DNA from: Panicum virgatum
Lineage: Eukaryota > Streptophyta > Magnoliopsida > Poales > Poaceae
Assembly (NCBI RefSeq): GCF_016808335.1
Contig: NC_053147.1
Location: 21,810,913-21,874,912, forward strand
Direction: 5' to 3'
DNA: 64,000 nt
Under the pieces are notes generated by a model. That model was given only the letters and a program-made list of their open reading frames with translations, was not told the DNA's origin and did not search any database. Below are positions 1-10,607 of the stretch, in pieces. Each line of letters opens with the position of its first letter. Positions within the stretch are counted from its first letter, which is position 1. A program made the translations under genes and the position numbers.

Positions 1-333
1 TGCGATGACGAGGTGTTGATCCCACCGGAGAGGCGGTGACACTCGCGCTGGACAGGTTCCGGTACGAGGTCTACGAGAAGGTCGTCGTCATCGTGTCCGC
101 GCCGCGGAGGACTACGCCGTCGGGGAGCTGAGGTGGCTACGCCGTGTGCTGCTCATCTGCAAGCCCCTGTCCCATGCATCTTGCCCGCCCGGGCAGGGAC
201 ACGGTCTTGGGGTCTCCAAGAGCACCAGGGGTGCTTGGATAAACGGGTGGAAGATGAAGAGCACCAGCGTCAACATATATTTTGGGAACGCGTGTTCTCT
301 TACGTTCGCTAAGTGTCCAGTAAACTGTTCCAC
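1..333 (+). other. Possible degenerate coding remnant at window edge
   Basis: Two short plus-strand open stretches in different frames cover about 20-120 and 80-343. The first has a charged run ending near VVVIVS, the second begins near EDYAVGELRW. A one-frame shift would join them, which suggests the 3' end of a decayed gene cut by the window edge. I recognise no family, and random open frame in GC-rich DNA is equally possible. From about 343 to 570 nothing coding is visible. Confidence 0.15.
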
Positions 334-570
334 TCGCTTTTAGTTTTCTTTGCGGTGCTTGTCTTGTAAGCTGGCGACCCCCAGCAACAATTTCTCAACC
401 GGATCTTGTTATCGCTTTCTATAAAAGCAGGAAGTTTTCTTGGTCAAAATGTGGATTACGATCCATGTTTTAAAATCATCATTCCATAGAGAGATATCCC
501 TTATCGTAACATTTTGAAAATCAGCTACTACGTCCCTCGTCCCCGTCCCTCCTCCCGTCATCCTCTTGCC

Positions 571-3500
571 GTGTGTTTGGTTGCGGGATGAGTGAGTTGG
601 GTTGGCTCCAACCCTCATTTTGAGAACGGAGCCAACCCATCCATTGTTTGGTTGCAGATTTGATTTTGGGGATGGAGTCAACCCATCACATGTTTGGTTG
701 ATGTAACACCCGGTTTATAAAAGAACATAAACCGAGCAATCATATACGTGACAGGATCAAATCACACGTATATACAACAGAATGAACAGTATATCATAGC
801 ACAAATCACGTAAAAAGACATAATAAAGCGAATACGAATGTTATTTATTACAATAATGACATAAAAGTCTGATACAGCGGAAGCGAAGTACAAGAAATAC
901 GAATAAAGCTCTCCGAAGCTGAAGCAGGGCGCCACAGGGACGTCGACTGGGAGACGAAGCACCTAGAAGTCCTCGTAGTCCTGGTAGCGCTGGACGAACT
1001 CCCTCGTGTCGGCAGGAACTGAGCAGCAGTAGCGTAGCCAAGAGGAAAAAGTAGAGAAGAGGCAAGAGTGAGTACACAACTTGTACTCAACAAGTATAAC
1101 ACAAACTATGTGGCTCTAGGCTGGCTGACTCAACTGCATAAGCTTTTAAGTGTTGGCAAAATTTTATTAAAGCTATTTACTACGAGTTGATGAATTACCA
1201 TTGACCCAGTTATATAGTAATTAATCAGAATTAATTATGATACTACTGAGAACCAAACCAAGACCAAGCCACCAAGGTAACCCCGAGAAGCACCTCCCTC
1301 GTCGGAAGGAGATAACTTCACTAATCAAAAGGAGGATCTGGGCCGCTCATAACCGTGAGCACGGCTAGTATACCAGTTTTACACTCTGCAGAGGTTGCAC
1401 ATCTTTACCCACAAGTCGTGAGCTACGCCAGTTGTTCATCACACTTCCTTAGGTGAGATGGCCAGCGACTCACTACGAGGCCTTTAAAAAGAATCTCGTT
1501 GGTAAGGCGTAACCGCGAGAGTTAGGTCGGCGACGATGGGGCCCACCTCCGGGGGTACAAGCACAGGAGCGCAATCCAAGCACAGACCAAGCCGGAGGAG
1601 CAGGGACCATTGAAGCTTACTACTCTTGCCCCGCAGGTAAGTTACTCCAAACCAAAAAGATCTAATTATTACGCCAAGTCTATCCCATTCTAGCCTTGTG
1701 GTAGCGCTGTTGTCCCAGGTTGTCGCTCTATGAACCGGTCCTTATGGAGAGTGGCCAACCAAGCACTAAGCACCGTGCTGGCCCCCTAAACCATGTTTCT
1801 AAAAAAAACATCTTTTAACGAGAAGTGAGCCACTCAAGCCACACAGAGTGCCACTCTCAGAATTAAGTTCAAGTAAATCATTAATCAAATTAATTAAAAA
1901 GGACCAGAGTGTGTTATAGCGCAGCAACCTAGCACAACTAACCAAAATGCAACCCTAAGGTATATTTAAAGGATATAAACTGGCTAGGAAATCCTTAAAG
2001 GCATACAGTATTAAAATGCAGTATGAAATTGTAATTAAAGTGATAGGTTGTTCATGTTATACTTGCCTTCCTCGTACTGCTCCTGCTGCTGCTCAAAGTG
2101 CTCGGAAGACGGCTGCTCAGGGTACTGGTACTGGGGCTCCTCAACTGGATCAGCGTCTACTCACGAACACATGGCCAGAACAATGCACGAAAATAAGCAT
2201 ACAAACAAACCTTAACAAAAACTAAGAAACAATACATCAATACATAAAAACAGCACACTAAACTGGTCTAAAGCTATACTACGCGTTACAACAATCGCGT
2301 GGATATAAAGATTAAAGAACGCTAAAAACGGAGCTAAAACGCATAAACTAGGCTAAAAACAAGTCCTAGGGGCTTATTTGTAAGAAAACTGAAGTTCCAG
2401 GGGGTTTTCTGCTAAAACCGAGGGCTGAAACGTAATTAAACTATAGATCCAGGGTCTAACTCGTAAAAGAACAAGAGCAGGACGGCGGGTTCAAAATTTA
2501 AAAAGCTCAGGGGGCTGTTTGCTAAAAATAGGACCAAACCGTAATTATTTTTGACTAAGGCTGGGCCGCGGGTTGAAAACTCAGAACCCGGGGGGTTCTT
2601 TAGCAAAAGGGGCGGGCCGAACCGGTATCTTCGGATCTGATCCGTTGGATCGAGATCCGGCGGATTAGATCGAACCGGTACGCGATCTAATCGCGTCCGT
2701 CCGCGACGGATCGTGCGGTCCTGGGAGATTGGGCGCGCAGTGGGCGGCGCTGACCGCCGGAGCTGAAGCTCCCGCGGCGGCGCGAGGAGTGGACGGGGCG
2801 CAGGGAGGGTTGCGGCGCTAGTTAAAGGGAAGAGCCGGGGATCGCGGGCGCGGTTGGGGAAGGGAATCCCCGGTGGTTTCGCCGGAGATCTCGGCGAGCC
2901 GTCCCGCGGGGAAGACGACCCTGCCAGGCGGGCCCGGCGGGTCAGCGAGACGGGGAAGAGGATCGCGGGCGAGTGCGGGGTTGCGGCCGCGGTCGCTGAT
3001 GTGCGGGCCCGGGGCGCAGCGGGGTGAGGGGGACACGCGCGCGGCGCTGTGCGGGACGAGCGCGGGGAGGCGCTGGCAGGTGGGGCCAGGCGTGACGGTG
3101 GCGGAGCGCGCGGCGAGCTGGGCCGAAGTGCGCGACGCGGGAGAGGCTGGGTCGGCTTGGGCTCGGGCCGGACTGGGCCGAGCGCGGGTTTTGGCGTGGG
3201 AGCGGGTTGGGCTGGGGTTTTCCTGGGTTTTGGGCTTCCTTTCCTTTTTCTTCTTCTATTTCTTTTCCTTTCTAATTTCTAATTCAAACAAGTTTGAATT
3301 CAAATTTGAATTTGAATTCAAACCACACTCAAATAAAAGTATGCACCAGCATGAATGCAACAAAAATTTAAACCTATGATAAATTTTAATTAATTAAGGA
3401 ACAAAAAAATTAGATTAAATGCCAACTAAACACAATAAACCTTAGAAAATTGAATAAAGCCAATTAATTTATTAATAAATACTGAAATTTAAAATTAGGG

Positions 3501-4160
3501 TGTTACAGTTGAGGGAATTGGAATACGGGTTGGATGGCAACAATAACTCTGTTAGTGGGCCCCACATGTCAGACTCCTCTATCTCCATCTCCTCTCTCTC
3601 CACTCGCCGCCGGCGCGCCCCGTCCCGCCGCCGCCGGCCACCTCGGCCCCCCCGGCTGCGCCTCCTCACCCTGTCGCCCGGACCTCGCCACCGCCGCTGG
3701 ATCCGCGCCCGAGCTCGGCGCAGCAGCTGGATCGCGCACGGCCGAGCTCGAGGCCGCCGGATCCCCACGCGGCACCGACCCGTCCCTCCGCCCCTCCACT
3801 GCCGCGGGCAAGCTCCGCCGCCACCGGTGGCCTCGGCCGCCACGGACGCGCTCCGCCCACGAGCGAGCTCGGCCGCCACGGACGCACTCCGCCCGCGGGC
3901 GCGAGCCGCCGTGGGCGACGAGGACGGGCGGCGCGGCAGGAGGCGGCGGGCGGCGGGTGCTGACGGAGCGGACAGAAGAGGCACGGAGGGAGGGGGTTTG
4001 CTCCGTCCGCCATTTTCTGAGGGACGGGGTGAACCCGCATCTGGAGGGAATATTCTCCTCTGGAGCCAACCCAATCCTCTACTCTTCCATCCAAAATTCC
4101 AAACAACAACGGGGACGGGTCCGCTTCGACCTGCCTTGTCCCGCTCTTCAACCAAACATA
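571..4160. mobile_element. Putative TIR element with GC-rich interior, split by an LTR
   Basis: The left edge near 571 reads GTGTGTTTGGTTG. The right edge near 4160 is the inverse, with AACCAAACATAC. Between them, once the nested LTR at 702-3507 is removed, lie about 130 bp of left arm with repeated 'ccaaccc/gttgggttgg' motifs and about 650 bp of right arm. The right arm (3560-4010) is extremely GC-rich and open in several frames, but no frame matches a protein I know. This fits a non-autonomous DNA transposon, perhaps with captured genic sequence. No convincing target duplication is visible at these limits, so the ends are approximate and the class (hAT or Mutator-like) is undecided. Confidence 0.35.
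702..3507. mobile_element. Solo LTR, large TGTAACACCC family, TSD GTTGA
   Basis: The element starts TGTAACACCC and ends GGGTGTTACA, a 10-bp inverted terminus of TG..CA type. It is flanked on both sides by the perfect 5-bp duplication GTTGA (697-701 and 3508-3512). It has no primer-binding site, gag or pol, so it is a solo LTR. A sister copy lies at 58228-61880. The first 1.9 kb and last 250 bp match it closely, while the GC-rich core (about 2600-3240 here) differs in length and sequence. LTRs of about 3 kb with these termini are typical of Tekay/Del-type Gypsy elements, but that lineage call is inference because no coding region is present. Confidence 0.85.
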
Positions 4161-5184
4161 CAGTCGGTGACTAAGCCCGTGGCTCCATAGTCCATACCAT
4201 ATCTTTGCTTAGTGGGCCGTGGGTGGGCTTGGCTCCGATGCACTCGATCAAAGCCTTGCACAAAACCAGTGGCCCAGAATATGTGTGTGTCAGTACCGAC
4301 CCCAGTGCTCGTGATCCTGAAGCCCTCGCCAAATTTGTCAACGGCGTCTTTCCCAATTCCCAGCATCGGGCTGGACGCGACACTCGCGAGTCATCGCTCA
4401 AAACTCAAGACCCACAAGGAGGACCCGGTAGCGGTGAGCTCCGATCCCCCGGTGAGACCGCTGGTTTCGAGCTCGTCAGAAACGGACGCGCCTCCCCGAG
4501 GAAACCGGCGACATCTATGGGGAGGGGAGGGCCCGTGCCGCGGCCGCGAGCCAGCGCCGCGCCGCGCACCGTACGGCACGCTACAGCGACCGCGCCCTCA
4601 CTCGTCGCGTCAGAGATCAGACTCACCAGCTCGATCGCCTGGCATAAACGATCAGTCAGACTCAGGCCGCTCGATCCAGCGATCGGTCCGGCCGAGCTCA
4701 GTTCCGAGGGGCGCCTCTGTTTGCTTTCTTCTGAAACTTTTTGCATCGCCCGTGCAGCACGCCACGGGGAAACTTGTGCCCCGGTTGCACGATCAAGATC
4801 TACAACTACAAAGCGAGGCTGCAGCTCAGGCGTCAGAGTCGCAGCGGAGGAAGATCGTCTGGTAACGGTGGTTCAAGTGGTTTCTTTACATCCAATTTGA
4901 TTCTTATATATTTTTAGTTTAAAATTATATAAAATTACAGCCCAATTCTAAAAGAACTCAGCTCTTAGATTATCTAAGTCAAATTTCAAAACCTTTTACC
5001 ACCCCTATTTACAGGTGCAAGGAGCAGACTCTCGGGGTTAGCTGCGAGATTAGCTGATAGAGAAAAAGAAAAAGTCCCATGAAGCTAGCTGCTGTACTCC
5101 GGTTGGTGGTGCTGGACATGGACTGCTGCTAGTCCGACATGCATCTCGCCTGATGATCGTCTCCCACCTTCAGGATTTCAGACT
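4161..5184. other. Intergenic stretch downstream of the small minus-strand gene
   Basis: 4200-4870 is GC-rich and open in several frames, but none resembles a known protein and no splice pattern ties them together. 4880-5010 is AT-rich. The stretch 5020-5184, read on the minus strand, follows the stop codon of the gene at 5185-6677 and is probably its 3' UTR. No RNA gene or transposon terminus is recognised. Confidence 0.35.
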
Positions 5185-6677
5185 TCAGACGCAGGCGTTG
5201 GCCGACGACGGTCGGCGACGGTCGCGGCCCCACAGCGCCGGCCAGCACCCGATGCCCAGAGGCCCTCGTGCCCTGCTGAAAGATTTGATGCCACGTTTGT
5301 TAGCTTTGGAGTAGAGTAAACCATGCGTCAAAGGCATCTGAAAGAAAGCAGTAGAGCGGCGCCGATCTGGAAGTTTGAGCACCGTTTAGCAAACAACCAT
5401 TTTTTTGGGTGAAAACTGAAAAACCGTGTGTGTTTCAGAGAAGAAGCTTCTGAAGGAAAAGGCTGACATTCTAGTTCTGTGTGCTCCGGTCAGACTACGA
5501 TCTCTGTTTGTTTCTATGCTTTTCATCGTCATGATCTGTTCCATTTTTGACGCCGGTAAGCTAAGATGGGTCAAAAGGATGGAATAATCATTTGGTCCTA
5601 AAGGCACCGGTCCTTGGAAAAAAAAATGCATGAACCGATTATACCTTTCAGCCCCCCGTGTAGTTGAAAAGGAGTGTGTTTCAGACACTGACCAAGCACC
5701 GACGACCAAAGAGATTAAAGTTGCTGCATACTCATCTTATAGTAATGATAACATAATGATATTGGTACCATGCAGTTGCAAATTTGCAATAGTATAATTC
5801 AGAATTGGGGCCTTCTGATTTGTATGAGTGTTGGACTGTTCTACGTGGAAAAAAAAATCCGTGTGTTGAATACAGTACTTATTAAACAGTGTCAACATAT
5901 GTCCACCTTCCTTAACTCCTTGTCTTCTAAGACTGTAGCTAGTCAACTACAAGTACTAACTCACTAACTAACAGCCTCTTAACTACAGATGTTGATATGA
6001 TTTTTTTTATAATGAACAGAGATGTTGACATGAGTAAGACAGTATGTACGGGTGCACGGTTAATTCTGCTACACCACTACACCAGGGAGCCACGATCGAG
6101 ATGCAACTGTGATTAGCTAATTTACCATGGAAGTTGAAGGCTTTCATGCCAACTTGCCAAGCAAAATTAACCGTAACCGCGTGATCGTCGGTTTGACAGC
6201 GACTGACCTGCTGGCCTTTCCGGCGGCGGCGGCGGCCGCGGCGGACGCTTTCGGCGGCGCGCCCTGCCCTGCGCCTGGAGACAGAGGCCCGCGCCCGGGC
6301 CGTGGCGCGGTCATGCTCCGGGCGAGCAGGCCCGGCACGTAGAAGTTGAGCAGCACGCCGTCCCCGCTTCCCCCGAAGCTGCCCCTGCTGCCCCGCCGCG
6401 CCCTCTGCCTCGCCGCCTGCTGCCGCTGCTGCTTGGCCGCCAGCTCGTGCTGCCCGGGCGACGACAGGACCGGTGCCGGTGCCGGTGCAGGGTCCGCGAC
6501 AGCCGCTGCTTCCGCGTTGGGCCTGGCTCCGGCCTCGACGAGGTCGGAGAAGGAGAGCTCGCGGTCGGAGCCGCACTCGCCGGCGCCGTCGGGGAAGCCG
6601 GCTAGGAGGCCCAGCAGCTCTTCCTCCCGCGCGGACAGCCGACGCCGGGCGCCGCCCGCGAGCGCGAGCGCCTCCAT
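5185..6677 (-). CDS. Small two-exon plant protein of unknown function
   Basis: Two minus-strand exons join in frame. Exon 1 is 6677 to 6208 and ends at an AG|GTCAGT donor. Exon 2 is 5275 to 5185, preceded by a TTTCAG acceptor and ended by TGA. The 932-bp intron splits one Ser codon, and the predicted protein is 186 residues. The start at 6677 (MEALALAGG) was preferred over an in-frame ATG at 6737 because the extra residues are low-complexity Arg/Gly. Visible features are an acidic patch near residues 30-50 (SDRELSFSDLVEAG), an Ala/Gln/Arg-rich middle, a hydrophobic patch GVLLNFYVPGLLARSM near 110-125, and a Cys/Trp-containing tail with GIGCWPALWG. There is no signal peptide. I do not recognise the family. 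The intact donor, acceptor and phase make a real gene more likely than chance. Reading through the intron instead would stop at 6144. Confidence 0.6.
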
Positions 6678-7121
6678 CGGCTGCCCTCTCCGGCTCTCCC
6701 TTCCTCCTTTCTCCGATCCACCGCGCGCGGCCGGCACCGGGCGCGGCGAGGCGCGTGTGATGGTGGAGCGCGCGCGCGTGCTCGCTTCTGAAAAAAGTTT
6801 TGAGAGCGATCTCTGGACGGACGAGGACGGTGTGCCACCGTCGCTTTTGTAGACGACGGAACCGAGAAGGCGCGCGTGTTACACTGGGCCCCCTGGGCCC
6901 TGGGCGGGTAACTTTGGGTTGGGCTGCCTTGATCCGTTGGGTTAAGCGAAGGACACGGCCGTTCTAGAAGCAGATTTAGCAGCCGACCGTTCTCCCCTCT
7001 CGGAAGCTTCTTTCTGGCAAGGTTTGCTGTGTGCTGATGGTTCTGATCGATCGATGTGCTCGGTGGTTATGGATTATAGCTCTAGTGACCTCTTTACTAT
7101 CCAATTTAGTTCTTATTTATT
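6678..7121 (-). promoter_or_regulatory. 5' flank and likely promoter of the small gene
   Basis: This stretch lies immediately upstream of the minus-strand start at 6677. 6678-6850 is GC-rich with short GA and GC runs, consistent with a grass 5' UTR or proximal promoter. I cannot single out a TATA box. Near 6990-7060 lies a roughly 60-bp segment (around 'gaagcttcttt') that recurs at 8480-8530 and 8975-9030. Confidence 0.25.
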
Positions 7122-8215
7122 GTTTTTTTTTGAACGAACTAGCACGAGATAATGCTTATTTCATTGATAAAGAAGAGAGGTTACAAATCTGGCTAACCGG
7201 AGGGGTACAAAAGAGTGTTTTTGCATGCCTGAATTAGTGATGCACTATTAAGGACCCAAGGTGAGCAACTCCAGCTTGAGCCCAAGGTGATGCCTCAGGC
7301 CCTGTTCGGCTGCGCTGATCTTTTTTTGGCTGATTTACTGTAGCTACAGTACCAATATAGCTACAGTACTAGTACAGTACGTGCTCACACGCGTAATCGA
7401 GTTTATATCACGTGTAGTTGCTACAGTAATCAGCCGCTGCAGTACCAGCCGCTACAGTTACATTCTCTCACAAAAACCAACTGCTACAGTACAGCCGGGG
7501 CAAAACCACCAGCCGAACAGGCTGTCAGTTTTTATTTTCGCAGAGGGAGGGTGCGCTTGACTCCCTTTGTTGGAAAATTCTAGCATTCCTCTCCTTCCAG
7601 ATCTCCTAAATAACAAGCATGATTAGCGTTCTTACTGCCTTTCGCGGCGTGGCTGGGGTTGTCGTGACATTGGTCCACCATTCCAAGGTGTTGCTACTTG
7701 CCTTCCGTTGTGTGTGTGTGGGGTGGGGGGGGGGGGGCTAAACCTGGTAGCGCCACCCATGTAGCTACTCGGTCACAAATTCTTCTAGTGTATCGGCATT
7801 CGGACATGAGGTGGAACGATGTCTCAATTGTTGCTCTGTAGAGTGGGCAAGAGGGGCTGTGGTCCCAGCCACGTCGAGCAAGCCTGTCCGAGGTCCAGAC
7901 ACAATCTTGTGTAATGAACCAAGTGAAAAACTTGGCTTTGGGTAGTGCCCAGGTCTTCCAGATAGAGCATATTCTAGGCGCCTTTATGCTGCCCATGAAT
8001 TGTGCCCTATAAGCCGAAGCCGCAGTATAAACTCACGTGGCCGTGAGCTTCCAGGTAATGTTGTCATCCTAGTTGTCATCCAAGTAGATGTTACGTATCA
8101 GGTTCCACACGGTTGCAAATTGGAGGAAGTGTTGAGCAGTGAACCCGGTTCTGTGATGAAGATCTCTGATCCAGTTATTGTTGTAAGGCGTCGGAGCCGC
8201 ACTCTATTTTTAGCT
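7122..8215 (-). pseudogene. Truncated LINE (L1-type) ORF2 C-terminus
   Basis: Read on the minus strand this is the 3' part of a plant L1-type non-LTR retrotransposon. The stretch 7996-7694 encodes a zinc-binding reverse transcriptase tail with IWKTWALPKAKFFTW, then VWTSDRLARRGW, then a degraded Cys/His cluster (SCPLY where CPLC is usual, then ECRYTRR). Upstream, 8215-8000 reads as the preceding segment (WIRDLHHRTG, LQFATVWNLI) only with frameshifts and stops. The 3' end is an A tract (T run at 7122-7131 on the plus strand) after the usual 'attcattgataaa'-like LINE tail. The copy is 5' truncated, frameshifted and interrupted by a MITE at 7301-7521, so it is inactive. Confidence 0.75.
7301..7521. 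repeat. MITE with CCTGTTCGGCTG inverted ends
   Basis: CCTGTTCGGCTG at 7301-7312 is mirrored exactly by CAGCCGAACAGG at 7510-7521. The interior is rich in 'gctacagta' units that can fold into hairpins, as in grass foldback MITEs of this end type. It interrupts the LINE fragment. I could not define a clean target duplication, so the superfamily is left open. Confidence 0.6.
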
Positions 8216-8276
8216 TAAAATGTATAATATTAGAGTCATGTCCTTTTCAGAGCCTGACCAATTATCTAGGCTAAAA

Positions 8277-8710
8277 TACCAATGTGAAGTTTGAACTATG
8301 CTGACGAGATTAACGACTAGTCAGTCCAGTAGCAGGAAAAGGAAGTGACGTGGACCCTCGGATCCTAGTTAGATGGCTGTGAACCGTTGCCCGTGATGAG
8401 CGTGATTCTCGGGCAAACGACTAGTAATTAATTTCACCTCTAGGTTCGATTTTTGAAGAACCGAGGATCCACCCTTCCCATTCTCCCCTTTCGAAAGCTT
8501 CTTTGGCAAGGTTTGCTATGTGCTAGAAGTGGATCTGGAGGGTGCAGGGGTTGGAGCCACCCCCCAACCCTTGGAGCCCTCCCAACATTTTTCAATCATA
8601 AATGAATGAGAGGAAGAAGAAAAGAAGGAGGAAGAAGAAAAAGAGAGGAGAAAGGATGAAGAAGCAAAAAAAAAGCCCTCCAGACACACATCCTAGATCC
8701 ATCATTGGAC
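8277..8710. repeat. Direct duplication, copy 1
   Basis: Two blocks occur twice in direct orientation. Block A ('aatgtgaagtttgaac...gacgagat') is at 8277-8360 and 9349-9440. Block B ('gatttttgaagaaccga' through the GA-rich element to 'cctagatccatcat') is at 8449-8710 and 8945-9223. The copies differ by scattered substitutions and small indels. The GA-rich MITE lies inside both B copies, so it was present before the duplication. No gene is present. Confidence 0.7.
8527..8707. repeat. GA-rich MITE, copy 1
   Basis: The short element begins 'gtggatctgg' and ends 'cctagatccat', giving imperfect inverted ends around a poly-purine GAAGAAG core. The same layout recurs at 9030-9223. Its open frames (Lys/Glu/Arg only) are low complexity and not coding. 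Confidence 0.5.
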
Positions 8711-8944
8711 AGGGGTTATATAGACCGGCAGAACCATCTAAGCCTAAACTAGTGCATAACGTCAACCTCACATCATCGAAGAGGATATAGAGTATTCCGC
8801 TATTAAGTGATATGAACCTGTCTAAATCTTATGTTGTGTGTACCGTTGAGTTCCTGATCTTGGCGACTACCTCAGGGTATCCCTTGGTATTCTAACTATC
8901 TCATTATATTCCTTGGTAGGTTGATGGTAAAGCAGCGACAATTG

Positions 8945-9440
8945 GATTGTGATTTTTGAAGAACCGATGATACACCCTTCTCATTCTCCCCATTCGAAAG
9001 CTTCTTTGTAGCAAGGTTAGCTATGTGCCAGGAGCGGATCCAAATGGTGCCCGGGGGGGGGCTCCCCCCACCAATAGAAAAAGAACCCTTGGAGCCCTCC
9101 TATCATTTTTCAATTATGAATGAAGAAGAGGAAGAAGAAAAAAAGAAGGACGAAGAAAAAGAGAGGAGAAAGGATGAAGAACGAAAAAAAAATGAGCCCT
9201 CCAGATAAACATCCTAGATCCATCATTTGTGTGTGTGGTCTTCTCTCGATCGATGTGGTGTACTTTCACATGTATGTACCACATTTTTAAATAAAATTTT
9301 CAAGGTCACATTTTTTATCACGTTTCACTACTTTCACATTGCCCGCCAATGTGAAGTTTGAACAGTGCCGACGAGATCAACGGTGGGTCGATAGCCAGTC
9401 CAACAGCGAAAAAAAGACGAATTGACTTGTACCCTCCCCC
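8945..9440. repeat. Direct duplication, copy 2 (B' then A')
   Basis: This is the second copy of the blocks described at 8277-8710, with order B' (8945-9223), about 120 bp of other sequence, then A' (9349-9440). A' is cut at about 9438 by a CACTA-like MITE. The sequence matching the continuation of A resumes beyond it near 10000 ('ggatggctctgaaccgttgcc'). Confidence 0.65.
9030..9223. repeat. GA-rich MITE, copy 2
   Basis: Same element type as 8527-8707, with ends 'gcggatcc' and 'cctagatccat' and a longer G run (9050-9060). It lies inside block B'. Confidence 0.5.
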
Positions 9441-9984
9441 TGCTAGAAAAATGAGCATTCATCCCTACACATTAGTACGGTTAACTTTTGATCCGGTACT
9501 AAAGTCATCTCGGGGTTATTTTAGTAGGAGTTCAAATTTAAACATCCCCCGAATCATTTTAGTACTGGCCCAAGACACCAGCCAGTACTAAATGTCGTAT
9601 TTTAGTACCGGCCGGTGTCTTCGGCCAATACTAAATGATCCTCTAAGAGTTAGTCACATTTGATGCATAGGTGGGATGGTAAGGAAGCTCGGGCGAGGCC
9701 GGAGGTCGTGAGTTCAAATCCTCGCGACCGCGCACGAGCATTTATTCATGTAGAATTCGTGTGACTTATAACTTGGGACGTTACGCGTGTGCGAGCCTCC
9801 CGGTGGTTCATAATATTTTTTTATTTTTTGAATGCAAAACTGTTTAGTACCGGCTGGTGTTACCGACCGGTACTAAATGACCCCGGACATTTTGGCCGGT
9901 ACTAAATGACATGCCATTTAGTACCGGCTAATCAGTACCGGTCAGCCACCCGACACCAAAGGGGATTGCTGACCAGTACTAGTG
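9438..9984. mobile_element. CACTA-like MITE with TTTAGTACCGG repeats
   Basis: The right end is TACTAGTG (9977-9984), the inverse of a CACTA terminus. The left end CCCTGCTAGAAA is one base from a typical CACTG start. Many subterminal copies of TAGTACCGG and its complement lie at both ends (9480-9640 and 9840-9975), as in grass CACTA elements. No transposase is encoded. Comparison with the uninterrupted duplicate at 8360-8370 places the insertion inside block A'. The expected 3-bp target duplication is not clear, so the ends are approximate. Confidence 0.55.
9704..9729 (+). other. tRNA-like T-arm hairpin inside the CACTA MITE
   Basis: GGTCGTGAG (9704-9712) pairs with CTCGCGACC (9721-9729) over 9 bp with one G-T pair. 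The loop contains TTCAAATC, giving a B-box-like GAGTTCAAATCC. No matching D-arm or acceptor stem is visible, so it is a tRNA-derived or tRNA-like remnant and not a tRNA gene. Confidence 0.4.
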
Positions 9985-10065
9985 CGTGTCCTGTTCAGAT
10001 CGGATGGCTCTGAACCGTTGCCCGGCAACTCATCATTGTCATCTACCTTCTTTGTTCAAATATGG

Positions 10066-10406
10066 CATTGTTTAGATCCCAAAACATAAAATGCAAAATT
10101 TTTATAAATCGCTTGCATAGTGTACTAAATATAGTCAAAAAATAAATCGTATTACACAAATAGACTGTAAATCGCGAGACGAATCTAATGAGCCTAACTA
10201 TGACATGATTAGACACTAAATTGCTACAGTAATACTACAGTAACATGCTCTAATGATGGATTAATTAGACTCATTAGATTCGTTTCGTAGTTTACAGACG
10301 ATCTGTAATTAGTTTTGTGGTTAGTCTACATTTAATACTTCAAATATTGAAGATTCCTTTTAAAAAATATAAAAATATAAAATGCAAAGTGATCTAAACA
10401 CACTCT
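10066..10406. repeat. Foldback MITE, GTTTAGATC ends
   Basis: The left end 'attgtttagatccc' and right end 'gatctaaacacac' are inverted. The interior carries 'gcgagacgaatctaatgagcc' and its inverse 'ctcattagattcgtttcg', so the whole unit folds back. The same core appears at 10720-10830, 32735-32845 and 43500-43600. Confidence 0.7.
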
Positions 10407-10607
10407 ATATTTTCTGGGCCACTTTGTTTGGTTCGAAATAAAGGTGAGCGTGCCTGCCAGTACGACGTGCAATGGCAAAGGCACAGACGCACAGGGCTAA
10501 TTCAGGTGAACGTGAAATGAAACCCCTGCAGCCTGCAGCCCTCAACGTGGTGATGTTACGCTTCGCCGGGAACTAATTTACATTGTAGCGGGGGCACTTA
10601 AGGCGCT

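Noticed and set aside
2818..3379. Frames in the GC-rich core of the first solo LTR
   Set aside because: They lie inside an LTR with a perfect target duplication. The sister LTR does not preserve them.
3472..4190. Overlapping frames of 160-230 codons on both strands
   Set aside because: All arise from one CG-rich block with few stops in any frame. Composition is Arg/Pro/Ala/Ser with no motif.
6346..6852. 168-codon plus-strand frame over the small gene
   Set aside because: It is antisense to exon 1 of the spliced gene and is simple Ser/Arg/Ala sequence.
8602..9208. Lys/Glu/Arg-rich frames of about 60 codons
   Set aside because: They are translations of poly-purine GAAGAAG tracts in the MITEs.
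9673..9735. Complete tRNA gene
   Set aside because: Only a T-arm-like hairpin is present; no acceptor stem, D-arm or anticodon arm could be formed.
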